In this document: one piece after another, positions 49,489-60,225 of the stretch
Layout of the letters: the number at the start of each line of letters is the position of its first letter
Numbering within the stretch: position 1 is the stretch's first letter
Assembly (NCBI RefSeq): GCF_050908995.1
Contig: NC_135120.1
Span: 9,127,433-9,191,432 of the forward strand
Length of the DNA: 64,000 nt
Reading direction: 5' to 3'
DNA from: Andrena cerasifolii
Taxonomy: Eukaryota; Arthropoda; Insecta; Hymenoptera; Andrenidae
The notes under the pieces: generated by a model
Told to the model about the DNA's origin: nothing
The model's database searches: none
Seen by the model: only the letters and a program-made list of their open reading frames with translations
Program-made: the position numbers and the translations under genes

Positions 49489-50425
49489 TAATAATAATAA
49501 TAATTTGCAGGAACCATAGGTCCAGGCATCAGAAGAGGAATTACTAGCTGGGGGATGAAAAACTGAAGCAAAATATTATACTAAACGACAGGCTACCGCA
49601 GGCTTCTCCAAACGTCGATACGTTTCACTCGACAAGGTCGAGGTGAACAGAAAATCTTGGCAACTATGAGATTCCAGTGATTCACCGTATACGTGGCCGA
49701 AGCTTTGCTCCGACCGCGAGCGACCCTCTCGAGGGTCAATCGTCGTCTTCCCGGATGCCAGACAAGTGTAAGGCGTGGATGCATCGAGGGGGTGGCCGGT
49801 ATCGAGACACATTACCTTGGCTTAACGTACTTAAAGACGCCGAAGCACGTTCGCGTAGAAAACATTTCACGAGCGGCGGTACGGTTTCGCGCGGTGTCGA
49901 TCGGGGCTTCGTTCGCGGCGGATTAGCAGGAATTTTTCGCGAGATACGCAGAACGACCAGCGAGCCGGGCATCCTTGCCAAGCGGCGTGAGGACGATCAA
50001 GCCTGACAAAAGCTCCGCGCTAATGCTTGGTAATTTTCGACGAAGGCCATCCTGCCCCGCGGAAGGCGTCCGTATCAGCTCGGTCTCGCGATCACGGCGC
50101 GCGCGCGCCGTGATTACATCGGTCGATCAATCATTCGTTAACGAGTGACGCGTGATACGGGCATAATAGCGAGGACGCAAGAAACGGTTACCCCTATCGA
50201 ATCGCGTATCACGCTCGCTGCAGCGCGGCGATTCAATATGGATGCTACCTTCCGAGGTATTTCCCCACATACCCTGCACGTCGAATGGTCAATTCGTGAA
50301 ACGATCGTTTAGGGTCTAGGAAGAAAGGAATGAGAGAAACTTCGACTCGACTGCTTTTGCTGTACAATACCTATGAGATATAGTCGCGTTAAAATTACGG
50401 AAGCCTTACTCGATGGCTCCACTTA
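49489..50425. other. No supported gene
   Basis: GC-rich; overlapping frames on both strands at 49576-50006. A perfect 24-bp palindrome is listed separately. Confidence 0.5.
50091..50114. repeat. Perfect 24-bp palindrome with (CG)n centre
   Basis: ATCACGGCGCG followed by its exact reverse complement, centred on alternating CG. Alternating CG favours Z-DNA or cruciform under supercoiling (known property); function here is unknown. Confidence 0.8.
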
Positions 50426-50485
50426 CAGGGAGAGGTTTTTAAGTGGACGCCTCCGATTTCTTTGGTTTTTGAATATGTTTTAGAG

Positions 50486-50927
50486 CAGTGATAAGCAACC
50501 CGTGGCCCGCGTACCGCATTTGACCCTCTAGCCACTGACCTGCGGCTCGCAATTGTTTCAATCTATGTAAATCTATGTCGAAAATAATAAATTCATCCCC
50601 TGAATTAAAATTCTTTGATTACTTAGTAGATTTAAGTATTTAATATTCCGATGCGCGTAGGGTATTAGGTAGGACTGTTCGAGTACTCGAATATTCGAGT
50701 AGCTTGAATTTCGAACCGAGCCGGGTACTCGAAAAAAGCGAGCGGCTCGAATAGAACCGAGTAGCTTGAGTAGAACCGAGAACTCGAAATTTTCGAGCGG
50801 CTCGAAGAAAACCGAGTGGGCCGAAAGTACGTTTTAAAAGTAAAGTAAGTTTTGCCGAGTACTCGAACAGCTCTAGTATTAGGATTCCACTTATAGCTCG
50901 CTACAGACTAAAGGTTGCTTATCACTG
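50486..50927. mobile_element. hAT-type MITE with 8-bp target duplication (middle layer)
   Basis: The ends CAGTGATAAGCAACC and GGTTGCTTATCACTG are exact inverted repeats. The flanks TTTTAGAG (50478-50485) and TTTCAGAG (50928-50935) match at seven of eight positions. CAGTG ends and 8-bp duplications identify the hAT superfamily. 442 bp including a further insertion at 50670-50875; about 228 bp without it. No coding capacity. Confidence 0.85.
50670..50875. mobile_element. hAT-type MITE with exact 8-bp target duplication (inner layer)
   Basis: The ends TAGGACTGTTCGAGTACT and inverted TAGAGCTGTTCGAGTACT border a 206-bp sequence built from CTCGAA/TTCGAG words. GTATTAGG occurs exactly at 50662-50669 and 50876-50883. 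TAG-start TIRs with 8-bp duplications occur in hAT elements. The exact duplication makes this the youngest of the three layers. Confidence 0.85.
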
Positions 50928-51119
50928 TTTCAGAGGACCGAAAAATATTTTCGAGTCTCTTTATTATGGCCCGATTGCATTTTTAGGGGGTGAAACCACC
51001 CCTCAAAGTTCATAAGAAAAGGTACGCTATAAAAAACATCTAGATCTTATTTTTCGGTCCTCTAAAACATATCCAAAAACCAAAGCAATCGGAAGCGGAC
51101 ACCTAAAAGCCTCTCCCTG

Positions 51120-52098
51120 TCAGTTTAACGATCGGGATCTGTTTACATGCAAATTGATATTAGCCTCTCGGAGTCCCAAACTTGGATCAGAACCGTTGAT
51201 TCCATCGGTTCCGCCGCTGAACTTTAGTCGCCTCGAATTGGACTCGCAGCACAGCCGTAAATGAAACCAGCTCTTAGAATAGAATACTAATATTACCTAT
51301 TAACGATGAAGGATGGCCGGATTACCTATGAGACGAAGGATGGCCGAGTGCCCCGACGAAGAACCACGTCGACGGACCATAGCGTAAAACTGAACGGGCT
51401 CGTTCTTCATTTAGCGAGACAATAAATGGGCGTGGCCCCGATAGCCACCGTGGCATTCACTCAGGCGGCTCACGAATTATCGACGAAATCATTGCATACA
51501 GTTGCGCGTTGCACAAGCTGGAAATTCGTAGAAGCCATTATCGTAGCTTATTGCTCGTTATATCGTGTTTCACGGTGCAGGCTTTTTGTTCGCGGCGGCC
51601 GGCTCGATGCAAGCTCATTAGCGATTGAATGTAAGGGGAAACGTTACTGGATTGAATCGAGAGGTTCGATAAAATGAAACAGTAATAAGTGGCTCGCGGA
51701 GGTGCTCCAGACTTTGTCGTCCGGCTGTGTAACCGGGACAAGTTTCCAAACGGGTCGTCGAACAGAGGAACAGTCGAAACGGGCGAGGCAATAGCCATAT
51801 TCCCGGTTTAGCAGCCACAGATTTCACGTTAAGTGGCTTAATTAAAGTTTCGCGACGAAACACTCAATTCGAAGGGCAGTTTAGCTCTGTTTGGCTGCAA
51901 ATTACGTGTTCATGGAGTCTGCTGACTATGGGAGCTGTCATCGCAGAGTATGAACACAGGTTTAAACAGTGCATTGCTTGTAACAAGGTAGGTGTTGTTA
52001 AGATTTCAAAGGGACAGCAAACGATTGTTCATATTGCTGCCTGAATAGTGAAATAAGAGCTTGATGAGAATCCACCTAGAAATTAGGGAAGAATGGTA
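51120..52098. other. No supported gene; small tandem duplication
   Basis: The stretch 51292-51349 is a two-copy, 29-bp tandem repeat (ATTACCTAT ... GAAGGATGGCCG). The remaining short frames (51426-51863) overlap on both strands and have no domain. Confidence 0.5.
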
Positions 52099-52102
52099 AT
52101 AT

Positions 52103-52589
52103 TGTCGTGAACCCGGGGAGGAAGAAATTCAAACACTTGTTTATAACAAAAACACGTGTTTATTAGACAGCCTATTGGAGGCGACTTGACTGTGCAAAGT
52201 ACCAGAGCTTTCTGACTGTCGTTCGCGAGATTCGAAAAGAACGTCGACGAACTGAAGAATGCTATTGGTGGTTACTATTGCGAGGGTGAGGATTTCCTAT
52301 AGTTCTTATTTAAGAACTGGAATTGGTTATTGGCGAGGGTGGAAGTGGCGTTACTGGAGAAAGTTATTTTCTACGTTCGACGCGATTTCGGTTGGAAGAA
52401 GGGCCTTGAGGCCCGCGGTCTAATCCGCTTGTTTACGGCAAGGCACGTACGCCTGAAGAGGTCTAAGGGTCCAAGTGGGTGACGATGACCAGACACGGTG
52501 TAAGGGAAAGTCGCGCAGAAAGTGGTTAACGATCGAAATGGGTGACAATAACCAGATTCAGACGTTGCGAAGGCTCGGGGTATCTAACA
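52103..52589. mobile_element. Candidate solo LTR, 487 bp
   Basis: Starts TGTCGTGAACCCGGGG and ends GGGGTATCTAACA, giving TG...CA ends and a short imperfect terminal inversion (TGT...ACCC). The 4-bp flank ATAT is duplicated (52099-52102 and 52590-52593). These are the known features of an LTR-retrotransposon LTR, and a 4-bp duplication fits the Gypsy group. No internal retroviral frames adjoin either side, so it would be a solo LTR left by recombination. The 4-bp AT-rich duplication could arise by chance; strand is not settled but TG...CA holds on both. Confidence 0.5.
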
Positions 52590-52593
52590 ATAT

Positions 52594-53323
52594 GTTCTGG
52601 TAGACAGACTGTGAGGAAGAGCGTGGGACTAACCCCAAGCCCGTTGAACAGTGAACTTGCCTGTTCCCAAAACACAATCTTCCTACCAGAATGGTATCAT
52701 GGAGAATCGCGGGGAGGGGATTTACGTTGCGAAACATTTCTCCCTGCTAAGAACATGGAGGACCGAGGAATTGGAAAATTCTAATGGCACGTTACCATGT
52801 CACGTTTATTTCGCGATGCATCCTGGCAAGATCAAGAGAGCCGTGCCAGGAATAAAGGAAAAGGGGAAACAAATAATACCTGTAAATAGAACGTGGCACG
52901 AGCCCGCCGGAAATGGAATTTGCTGATGACGCAATATCGAAGATTTATTCGGTATGGAGGGGCATTCCCGGGCTTAAATTCACCGGCGTAGAACGAGCGA
53001 CGCGAATAACAAATAGCAACATTCCGCACCGCGGGAATTATTTTTCAACTGCGCGTATTGATCGACCGGCGAGATTTCCGAACGTTCACGCGGAAGGAGT
53101 TCTAGGTGCGACTGAATGTATCAGAGTGCTTCCAGGCGATCGCGAGTACTTGCAATTATCTGAATGTATTGTCTAGAGGAATGGCCAAACAAAATACACG
53201 GTTGAACTTTTCGTTTCCCTGGTACCTCGATTTTGAACGTCGGTGGTCTCCGATACAAGTACCTACGTCTCATTTTCATTTCTCTCGACACTGAATATTA
53301 AACAAGTGCAAGTAAGAAGTAAC
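52594..53323. other. No recognised feature
   Basis: Short plus frames (52542-52926) partly cross the LTR edge; no domain. Confidence 0.55.
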
Positions 53324-53325
53324 TA

Positions 53326-53868
53326 GGGGAGGACACCATGTGGTAGACACCGATTTTGATGAGCCTTGGCAGGATGGATCTATGTCGAAAATAAGTAAAT
53401 AGGTGTCCTAGCGTTTCTGCTAATGTGCCTTAATAATAGAGATATTTACATGGAAATTATTAAAAATTTCATAGTGGCCGTGGGGTTTTAATGGGTAGAA
53501 ATCTCATACTACCCTGGCGCCCCCGGGGGATTTCCTTCTAAAGGAATCGGGGTGCCTTTTGAAAATTTCCCCAAGTTAAGAAAAAAATTATAAAAAAATA
53601 ATTTATATTTTTTTTTAACGTGGAGCCATATTCAAAAGGCTCCCCGACGCCTCCGAAAGGGAATCTTCCGCGGGCGCCAGTATAGTGTGAGATGTTTACC
53701 CACTAAAACCCCACGGCCACTATGAAATTTTGAACAATTTCCATGTAAATATCTCTATTATTAAGGCCTATTGGCTGAAACGCTCGGACACCTATTTACT
53801 TATTTTCGACATAGATCCATCGTGCCAAGGCCCATTAAAATCGGTGCCTACCACATGCCGACCTCCCC
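53326..53868. mobile_element. 543-bp fold-back TIR element
   Basis: TA borders both ends (53324-53325, 53869-53870). The left end GGGGAGGACACCATGTGG is mirrored by CCACATGCCGACCTCCCC. The arms pair almost throughout, including TCGAAAATAAGTAAATAGG and TAATAATAGAGATATTTAC, around an AT-rich centre near 53590. Similar ends (GGGAGGACACCA) occur at 30834, so the two may be related families. No coding frame. Confidence 0.85.
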
Positions 53869-53870
53869 TA

Positions 53871-55938
53871 GTAAGAATAGCAGCGAGGACACGGTAATTC
53901 TTGCCATAACCCAAGAAATCGAGATGAGGAGTAGCACCCAATTCTGCAGAAGGAAGGTTATTAGATTACTCATCGTTCGGGGGCGTAATTCCCGCACAAA
54001 GGCAACGCGGGGGGGAGCGCTTCGAGGCCGGAAGAGACGTCGTTTCATGCAACGCGCGTCGCTTAATCTTCATTGGCATGCGTGAAGTCGCTTTGAAACC
54101 CGGCCACCCGAGGTCTGCAGAGTCTGCGGATCCTGGCTCCCATCCGCGTGTATCGTCCATAAATTCCCAAGCAGCCCGATGCAACGTGCAACACTTTCAG
54201 TGGCGCATTATCTGGCTACAACCCCCGTTGCATCTTTCCCCTTAACAAGCCGTTTCTGTTCGACGTTTCGAAAAGTCGTGCCTGGGAGAAGCTTGTTGAA
54301 CAGTCTCGAGCATCCAGTACCGATAACCGGGCTCCTCTTTTTAAGCGATTACTCTTAATAACAAGAGCCCTCTTCTCCATTCACGGAGGAGTCATGCATG
54401 AGAAACGAACGACTCTCGTTGAATACTGCCAGGAGCGTGAATAGTGAAGCTGCTGATGGGAAGCTGGGTATACTCGGTGGAAGCTGATTATCCATCTGAC
54501 GACAGTCTTCTTGCAGGCGCACAGTTCCCTATCGGGAGTTTAAGATCACAGGAAGCGCCTGCTAAAATATCAGTATCCTTCCCGACGGCATTCCCCTTTT
54601 AATACCAAGGAAACGGCGAGAAATGAAACTGGAGGAGGCAGCAATTTCAGTGTTCGAATCTACTCCGTCAACGCCAGGGGTCTCCGCTAAATCAACTCGT
54701 TGGCGTTTTCCTTCTCTTGGCAAGTGTTTTTCTACGCGAATTCACTATCGTCCCCCCCGTCTTCCCGAGGGAGCGAGCTCGATCCTGGCATACTAATTAC
54801 AACAACACAGAGCCGGGGAACAGTTCGTTGACGTTTCGCTTGCCGAGACGCGACGGCGTGTTTGCAGAGCACCGCGGAAACCGAGTCTCGCGAACAGAAG
54901 CCGCGAAGCAAGCTTCCGTCGACGCGGGAACAGCGAAGTTCTCGTTTAGAGTGTCGCCGACGGAGGGGGTGCGTCTGAGGACGAGAGTGAACGAGGAGAA
55001 AGGATCATTACGCGGCGGGAATCACTGTCGATGAAATTAGACGACGCCCGGGGCCGTCTCGCGCACTCGCCTCGACTTCCGCTTCTAATCGACACGGCGA
55101 AATTTCACGCGAAACTTCCAAAGGACTCGCGAGACCCGTCTAATTCGCGCCACTCAGTCTGCCGCTGCTATTATGTGCCCATTATGTACTGCCCATGTGT
55201 ATCGCGCCGAGTATATGCCGCAATTATCGTCGCCTGTAATCGCCCATTGTCTATGATTGCCCATTCGCGAAAGTGCGCGAGAGTTTACGCCACGCCGGGC
55301 TTTCAGGCTGTTGAACATTCTCGTTAAGAAGCTCGGAAGAAGCTGCGAGGAACAATGTCAGAGCAGAGAATATAATATGTCGCAGCTTTTCTGACTGCTC
55401 CAAACTTAATGCTGTTCGAGTAAAAACGATCTTGTGTTTGTGATTCTGCAGATCGATCGTGAACCAATTTCAAACGCGCGCGCGCGCGCGCGACCACTCG
55501 CGGGGCTGTTGACTGGAAATGCAAACTTTTTCTATGCATACTGATATTGTTCGATGTAACAGGTACTTTCTCATACTTCTTTTTGGTTCAATCAAATAGA
55601 ATATCAGTGTAGGTACAACGAGAGCGCCCGCTGTTAAAAGGCAATAATAGTCATTTCACTTAGGGCTAGGCTACACATACGACTTTAGGTCGTACGACAG
55701 TCGTGCGCAAATCCTGTGACCGTCGGCCAAATTAGAAATTCGAAGCAGTCGCAGGTGCCCGCCGACTGAACGACTGATCGTTTTCCTGTCGCCTCTGTGC
55801 GCGCGTTTCTGTACACTAGGTATAAAAAGTCCGCGTACACTAAGGTATGCAGAAGTGTCTGTTTATGAAAATATAGAAGTATCCTTGAATTCGGGTCAAA
55901 ATGTATTTGCAACATGTACGTGGTATGTTTGCAATTCT
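53871..55938. other. No supported gene; (CG)9 and a possible hAT end
   Basis: GC-rich with frames that overlap on both strands (53771-54184, 54717-55327). 55475-55492 is a (CG)9 run. At 55661 the sequence TAGGGCTAGGCTACACATAC, followed by a self-complementary GTCGTACGAC block, has the form of a hAT terminus, but no matching right end or duplication was found. Confidence 0.45.
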
Positions 55939-56246
55939 AGTAACAAATTAAAAATGACCAGAACTTAAATACAGTAACAAATTAAAAATGACCAGAACTT
56001 AAATACAGTAACAAATTAAAAATGACCAGAACTTAAATACAATAACAAATTAAAAATGACCAGAACTTAAATACAGTAACAAATTAAAAATGACCAGAAC
56101 TTAAATACAGTAACAAATTAAAAATGACCAGAACTTAAATACAGTAACAAATTAAAAATGACCAGAACTTAAATACAGTAACAAATTAAAAATGACCAGA
56201 ACTTAAATACAGTAACAAATTAAAAATGACCAGAACTTAAATACAG
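55939..56246. repeat. 34-bp tandem repeat, nine near-identical copies
   Basis: Units start AGTAACAAATTAAAAATG and continue ACCAGAACTTAAATAC. Nine copies fill 308 bp. I see a single substitution among them (G to A in the unit boundary near 56041). Such uniformity indicates very recent expansion or ongoing homogenisation. AT-rich and noncoding. Confidence 0.95.
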
Positions 56247-56451
56247 ACAATAAAACGAGAAATGTTTCTGATAAGTCACCAGAAAAAGTCTGCGAACAGG
56301 TATAACAAATGTAAAAATAATCCTAAGTGATGCAAAGTTAGTAGCTTGCAGGATATCCTCTTCTATTTTAGAACCTCCTGCAATCGTTTCGGTATAAAAT
56401 GTACAAGTGTACTTGTCTCTTCAGCACTAATCTTTCCCATTCTTCTTTTAA

Positions 56452-57000
56452 CACGTTGACTGCCACGTCACCCGTATTCGGGTGACAGTAAAGTTTCTGA
56501 TCGGGCCGCGTCACCCGTATCGGGGTGACGCTTATTTGACTACTTGCGCGGAACATTCGTACGTGTTTGAAAAGATATTTCGCAGAGGAAGTAACAAAAC
56601 TATTGAATATTAATTAATATAAACTGCATTTATCAATATAACTTAAATTTAGAATAGAATATTTTTTAGTATAAACTATTGTTATAAAAGTAATACGAAA
56701 ATGGTAGAGATGGTAAAAAAAATGGTATTAGGGTAGAGATTTTAAGTTATACCGCTCGTTACTCGGCAAAGAGTCAAACTGATCCTGTACAGTGGCGAGA
56801 TGAGAAACAAATGCGAAGTAACGAAAATAAATGACCGAGAATGATACCATGGAAACAAACGGGGCGGGAGGTTATTCTTGCGACAATCACCGATTCGCAT
56901 TTTTAAATATCGCTGGGAATACCCAGCAGAATACGCTTCGTACAGCGGTACTCGTGGCCTGAAGGAGATTTCACTGTAAACGCGCGCGGCAGTCAACGTG
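56452..57000. mobile_element. piggyBac-type MITE, TTAA-flanked, with two inner hairpins
   Basis: TTAA at 56448-56451 and 57001-57004 borders ends CACGTTGACTGCC and GGCAGTCAACGTG, which are exact inverses. Just inside the left end are two hairpins of one design: GTCACCCG-TATT-CGGGTGAC (56467-56486) and CGTCACCC-GTATCG-GGGTGACG (56509-56530). The ends are related to those of 7720-8578 (both contain TTRACTGCC/TTAACTGCC). The 84-codon minus frame at 56742-56996 runs into the right TIR and shows no transposase motif. Confidence 0.8.
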
Positions 57001-57004
57001 TTAA

Positions 57005-58959
57005 ATATTGTTAATTGCGTAAAGCAAATTAAAGTACAGTATAACGTTGGAGAGATGCTTTCGCTTCAGCATCGGAATACGAAGTGAGGAACGCTGTCTC
57101 GTTGACCATTAGGAGACTGATCTGTCTTGACTGCAGGGGTGTGGGAAAAACCCGAGGTCCTTGAGGACCTTGCCAAAAATCGGCCGTACCTCGGTACGTC
57201 GCTTGGAACCGAAACAACATGGTGAATGTTTCAATCTAGCCTACGTTCTTAGAATATACTGGGTGGGGAAAAATACATAATGGGGTATCTAACACTTTAC
57301 TCTTGGTTACGACGAGGGCGGGTTCGACGTGAATCTGTCTTTAGGAATTCTGTACTTTGGCAGCGGTGAGACTTGACGTAGGTGGCGGACGATGTTGCAT
57401 CACGCCACCTTAATCTCGAAGCAAGGGCTTCTTGGAGATTTAAGATCGGGGAAGGCGATAACATCTTCTGATAAGAGGGATATGGAAAACCGCGGGCCAC
57501 TTACCCCAGAATCTTCCTAAAAGGAACTTTTATAGCCTACAGTGGTTCTGGAATTGCGCCCCATCGTGGCAACGCCCACGGATCTCCACTCCGTTCGCGC
57601 TAAAGCATCGACGCACTGCCGTGTCTCGGCAGCGCCAGATGCGCCAATGCACGTTGCCCTGCGACCCGCGAAATCGTTAATTCAAGGATACGTCTCCCGT
57701 GAACGTCCGCGCGCCGCAAGATCGATCGAACTCCGGCCGAGCTGTATTCGATATTCCTCTTTAATGGAATTCACCGGCGCCGTTGAATGTTTAAAGGCCG
57801 TCCGCCGGAGTCAAGCACGCAATTCCCTCTTAAGAAACATTTCTCCTTCCCGTACGGTCGAATTCGCGACCCACGGGAGGAGGAGGGCTGCATTATTAAC
57901 TTCTGAACGGTATTTGCGGTCTATCCTCTGCCCCTCTCTGTGGATAATGCATTCGTTCGAGTGTCTTGCCAAACCGCGCTCGAAAGTGCCCCGGCTCTGC
58001 CGCGTCGAACGACGGAAAACAACGGTCGCAGCACGCCCTTCCGGATAGACGGGTCCCCGATCCTCGGGATCGATCGCGCTGCTCGAGGGGTCGCGTCGCG
58101 TGTAGCCGAGAGCTCATTCGATACGAGATCAGCCGACGGAGCAGCCACTGTCTGGATCAACGTGATGGGATGGCGAAAATGGGGGAGATCGGGGACACGT
58201 TCCAACGCGTGGCAGCCTCGAGAAACTCACGAGCTTATTCCGCTGCACGGCCGCAGACACCCTCGCGGAGAGTCCCCCTTCGCCGTCTTCCACGGCCTCG
58301 TCTGTTTACCTTGCCACGACGACGCTGACAACGTTCTCGGCTCGCCCAGCTTCCGGGTAATTAGCATTCCCTGGATCCGACGACGCAATGTAATTGCCCT
58401 GCCGGTCACGTCTTACGTTAAGTCGATTCTGGGGTTCGTCTGCGCGACGGGATGAACTTTTGCGGGATTTGGGGTGGTGTTGATGATGTGCAATTTCGAT
58501 ATCACAATTTTACCAGCACTTGTCTACGTAGGGTGAACTCGGGCAAGTCTGGGAGAGTTTTAGAATTTATCTATTAACTGCTAATATTTACATATTCTGA
58601 AAGTGAGTCTAGGATATAATGATACGTCAGACATCAGAGAAACAAATGATAGGGTAACAGAAATCTACTAAGTATATTTAATTGAAAATATACCAAATTC
58701 AGTTTTGATGACATAAGGGAAATGTCCCAATACCTGGACATCGAAGGTACGAGGGAAACGCGGTTGAGAATTTTGCAGTTGTACAAGTCGATTTATATAA
58801 AAACGATTCTGCAATTACGTGGGGCACTGCGTGTAGTTTATCATTTAAAAAAACCAAGTAGTTTATAAATATAACTGTCCACAAATATATGTTTTACAGA
58901 GATAAAGGAGGCTGTGATATGAGCAAATAGGTCAGGTTTAGAGAAAGCGGTGCTTTTAC
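57005..58959. other. No supported gene
   Basis: GC-rich 57.5-58.5 kb with overlapping long frames on both strands (plus 57940-58455, 171 residues; plus 57542-58048, 168 residues; minus 57921-58205). None has a domain. If the candidate exon at 58960-59225 is real, later exons of that gene would be expected here or further toward lower coordinates; I did not find one. Confidence 0.45.
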
Positions 58960-59225
58960 CTAATTTTACTACAGAGACAAGAACACTGACATTCCTGTCG
59001 ATGACCAAGAAATCCACCCCCGTGCCGTCCAACCCCCTCCGCATTTCTGCGCGCGATTTCCGGCTGAGGAACGCGTATCGACGTTCCGCGGCGTGGCCGT
59101 AGTTGCCCAGGCTGCGTATTGCCGACAAGATAATTATCCCGATGATGCACTCGAGGCTCTCGAGTTTGAGGAACACTCCCGGCGGCCCCGTTTCCCTAGT
59201 TCTCTCACCTCTCGCATCGAATAAT
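58960..59225 (-). CDS. Candidate exon of a MARVEL/Snakeskin-like membrane protein
   Basis: The minus-strand frame reads ETGPPGVFLKLES, then the hydrophobic LECIIGIIILSAI, then a basic loop (AAERRYAFLSRKSRAEMRR) and DGTGVDFLVIDRN with SVLVSVVKL. The order PPGV-LKL, first transmembrane helix, loop of about 33 residues, start of a second helix recalls MARVEL-type four-helix proteins such as Snakeskin, which sit in insect septate junctions. The 3' end fits a donor (TTAG then GTAAAA, GT at 58959-58958). The 5' end is uncertain: an acceptor-like TCTAG precedes 59225, but other AGs are possible. No ATG lies in frame, so this would be an internal exon. A second open segment just upstream (about 59300-59415, reading GWEIITAVKLIKTIAG) is in another frame. 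Family assignment is by pattern only. Confidence 0.3.
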
Positions 59226-59906
59226 CTAGATCGAGATTTCCGGCGAATCTCGGGCCACGCCGCTGGCTACGTGACGCGTAATACTCGACGCTTCGAGGCT
59301 CGTCTAAACGATATCTGCGCCAGTTCGATAGGCCAGCCGTGAACGAGACTACCCGCGATCGTCTTAATTAATTTCACCGCTGTTATGATCTCCCAGCCCG
59401 CACCGAACAAGCGAGTTGCTCGATGGAATGTCGAACAGATTGCAGGGGAGGGGGATATTGCTAATTATTGGTTCTCGTTCTCTCCACACAGCTCCCCTGT
59501 CGGTTTTATTTGATCGTCGCGGTGGGTCAATATTGGCGAAGAACAACGAGCTCTCGAGTGCCGATCCTTCGCGCTGTAAGTGTCCTCTGCGTTGGGTTTG
59601 CGACATTCTTTCCCACCCTGCTCGTCGGCGGATGTAGCAGAGACGCAAACATCAATTGTAATCGCAGAATCGGAGCTAAGCCTGCGCCCTGGTATGTCCG
59701 TGGGCGTCAACCTTCGCGAGATACACGGATTCACAGCTTTTCGAGTGTCCCTGTTTCGCCCCGCGTCGTACTCCAACCCGGCTGGCATTGCTCGACGCCC
59801 GCGATCCCGCGAATCGCGTCCATTACAGCCTGCCGATGATTGAGATTCCGCATTAGTCACCGAACAGCCTCGCGACTAGAACGCACCTGGTCAGACGGCG
59901 AGACCT
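59226..59906. other. No supported gene
   Basis: GC-rich; overlapping frames on both strands at 59465-59860. The minus-strand open segment near 59300-59415 is mentioned with the exon candidate at 58960-59225. Confidence 0.45.
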
Positions 59907-59914
59907 ACTGTAGC

Positions 59915-60217
59915 TAGGGATGGAGTGCAAAATCACTAACAGTGATTTATCGCAGTGATCGCGGAATCACGATCACAGTGAGGACTTGAGAATGTTTCGA
60001 GAGAAAGTAGAAATTGGGGTTAGTGAAGAAGAGCACAAAAGAGCAGTTACGCTCTCCACCGATCAGAAGCGATCACGAAAATCGCGAATCACTGTTCTGC
60101 CTGCACCAACCAGAAGCGATCACGAAAATCATGGATCACTGTGAAAAATCACCGTGATTGGGAACGAACGTGATCGGATCACTCGTGATTCACAAATCAC
60201 GGTTCCAGCCAACACTA
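59915..60217. mobile_element. hAT-type MITE rich in AATCAC/GTGATT words
   Basis: Left end TAGGGATGGAGTGC and inverted right end TAGTGTTGGCTGG share TAGNGNTGG. The flanks ACTGTAGC (59907-59914) and ACCGTAGC (60218-60225) match at seven of eight positions. The 303-bp interior consists largely of GATCACG, AATCACG and their complements, so many small hairpins are possible. hAT assignment follows from the 8-bp duplication and the TAG-type ends. Confidence 0.75.
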
Positions 60218-60225
60218 ACCGTAGC

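Larger units (their letters stand above)
50426..51119. mobile_element. Outer TIR element interrupted by a hAT-type insertion
   Basis: The left arm (50426-50485) and the inverted right arm (about 51060-51119) share ACAGGGAGAGG, TCCGATT and CTTTGGTTTTTG, then ATATGTTTTAGAG. After removal of the insertion at 50486-50927 and one copy of its target duplication, the left arm continues into GGACCGAAAAATA just as the right arm does. The outer element is thus about 245 bp. Its own target duplication is not preserved. Confidence 0.75.

Noticed and set aside
55661..55818. hAT-like start TAGGGCTAGGCTACACATAC
   Set aside because: The only possible right end (CACTA at 55818) matches poorly and the 8-bp flanks do not agree, so it is noted only as a possible truncated end.
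57270..57300. GGGGTATCTAACA, same as the 3' edge of the candidate LTR
   Set aside because: No matching 5' edge about 490 bp away (that position lies in the element 56452-57000) and no duplication; probably chance or a fragment.
57940..58455. 171-residue plus frame
   Set aside because: Composition typical of CpG-rich noncoding DNA, several overlapping frames on both strands, no domain.
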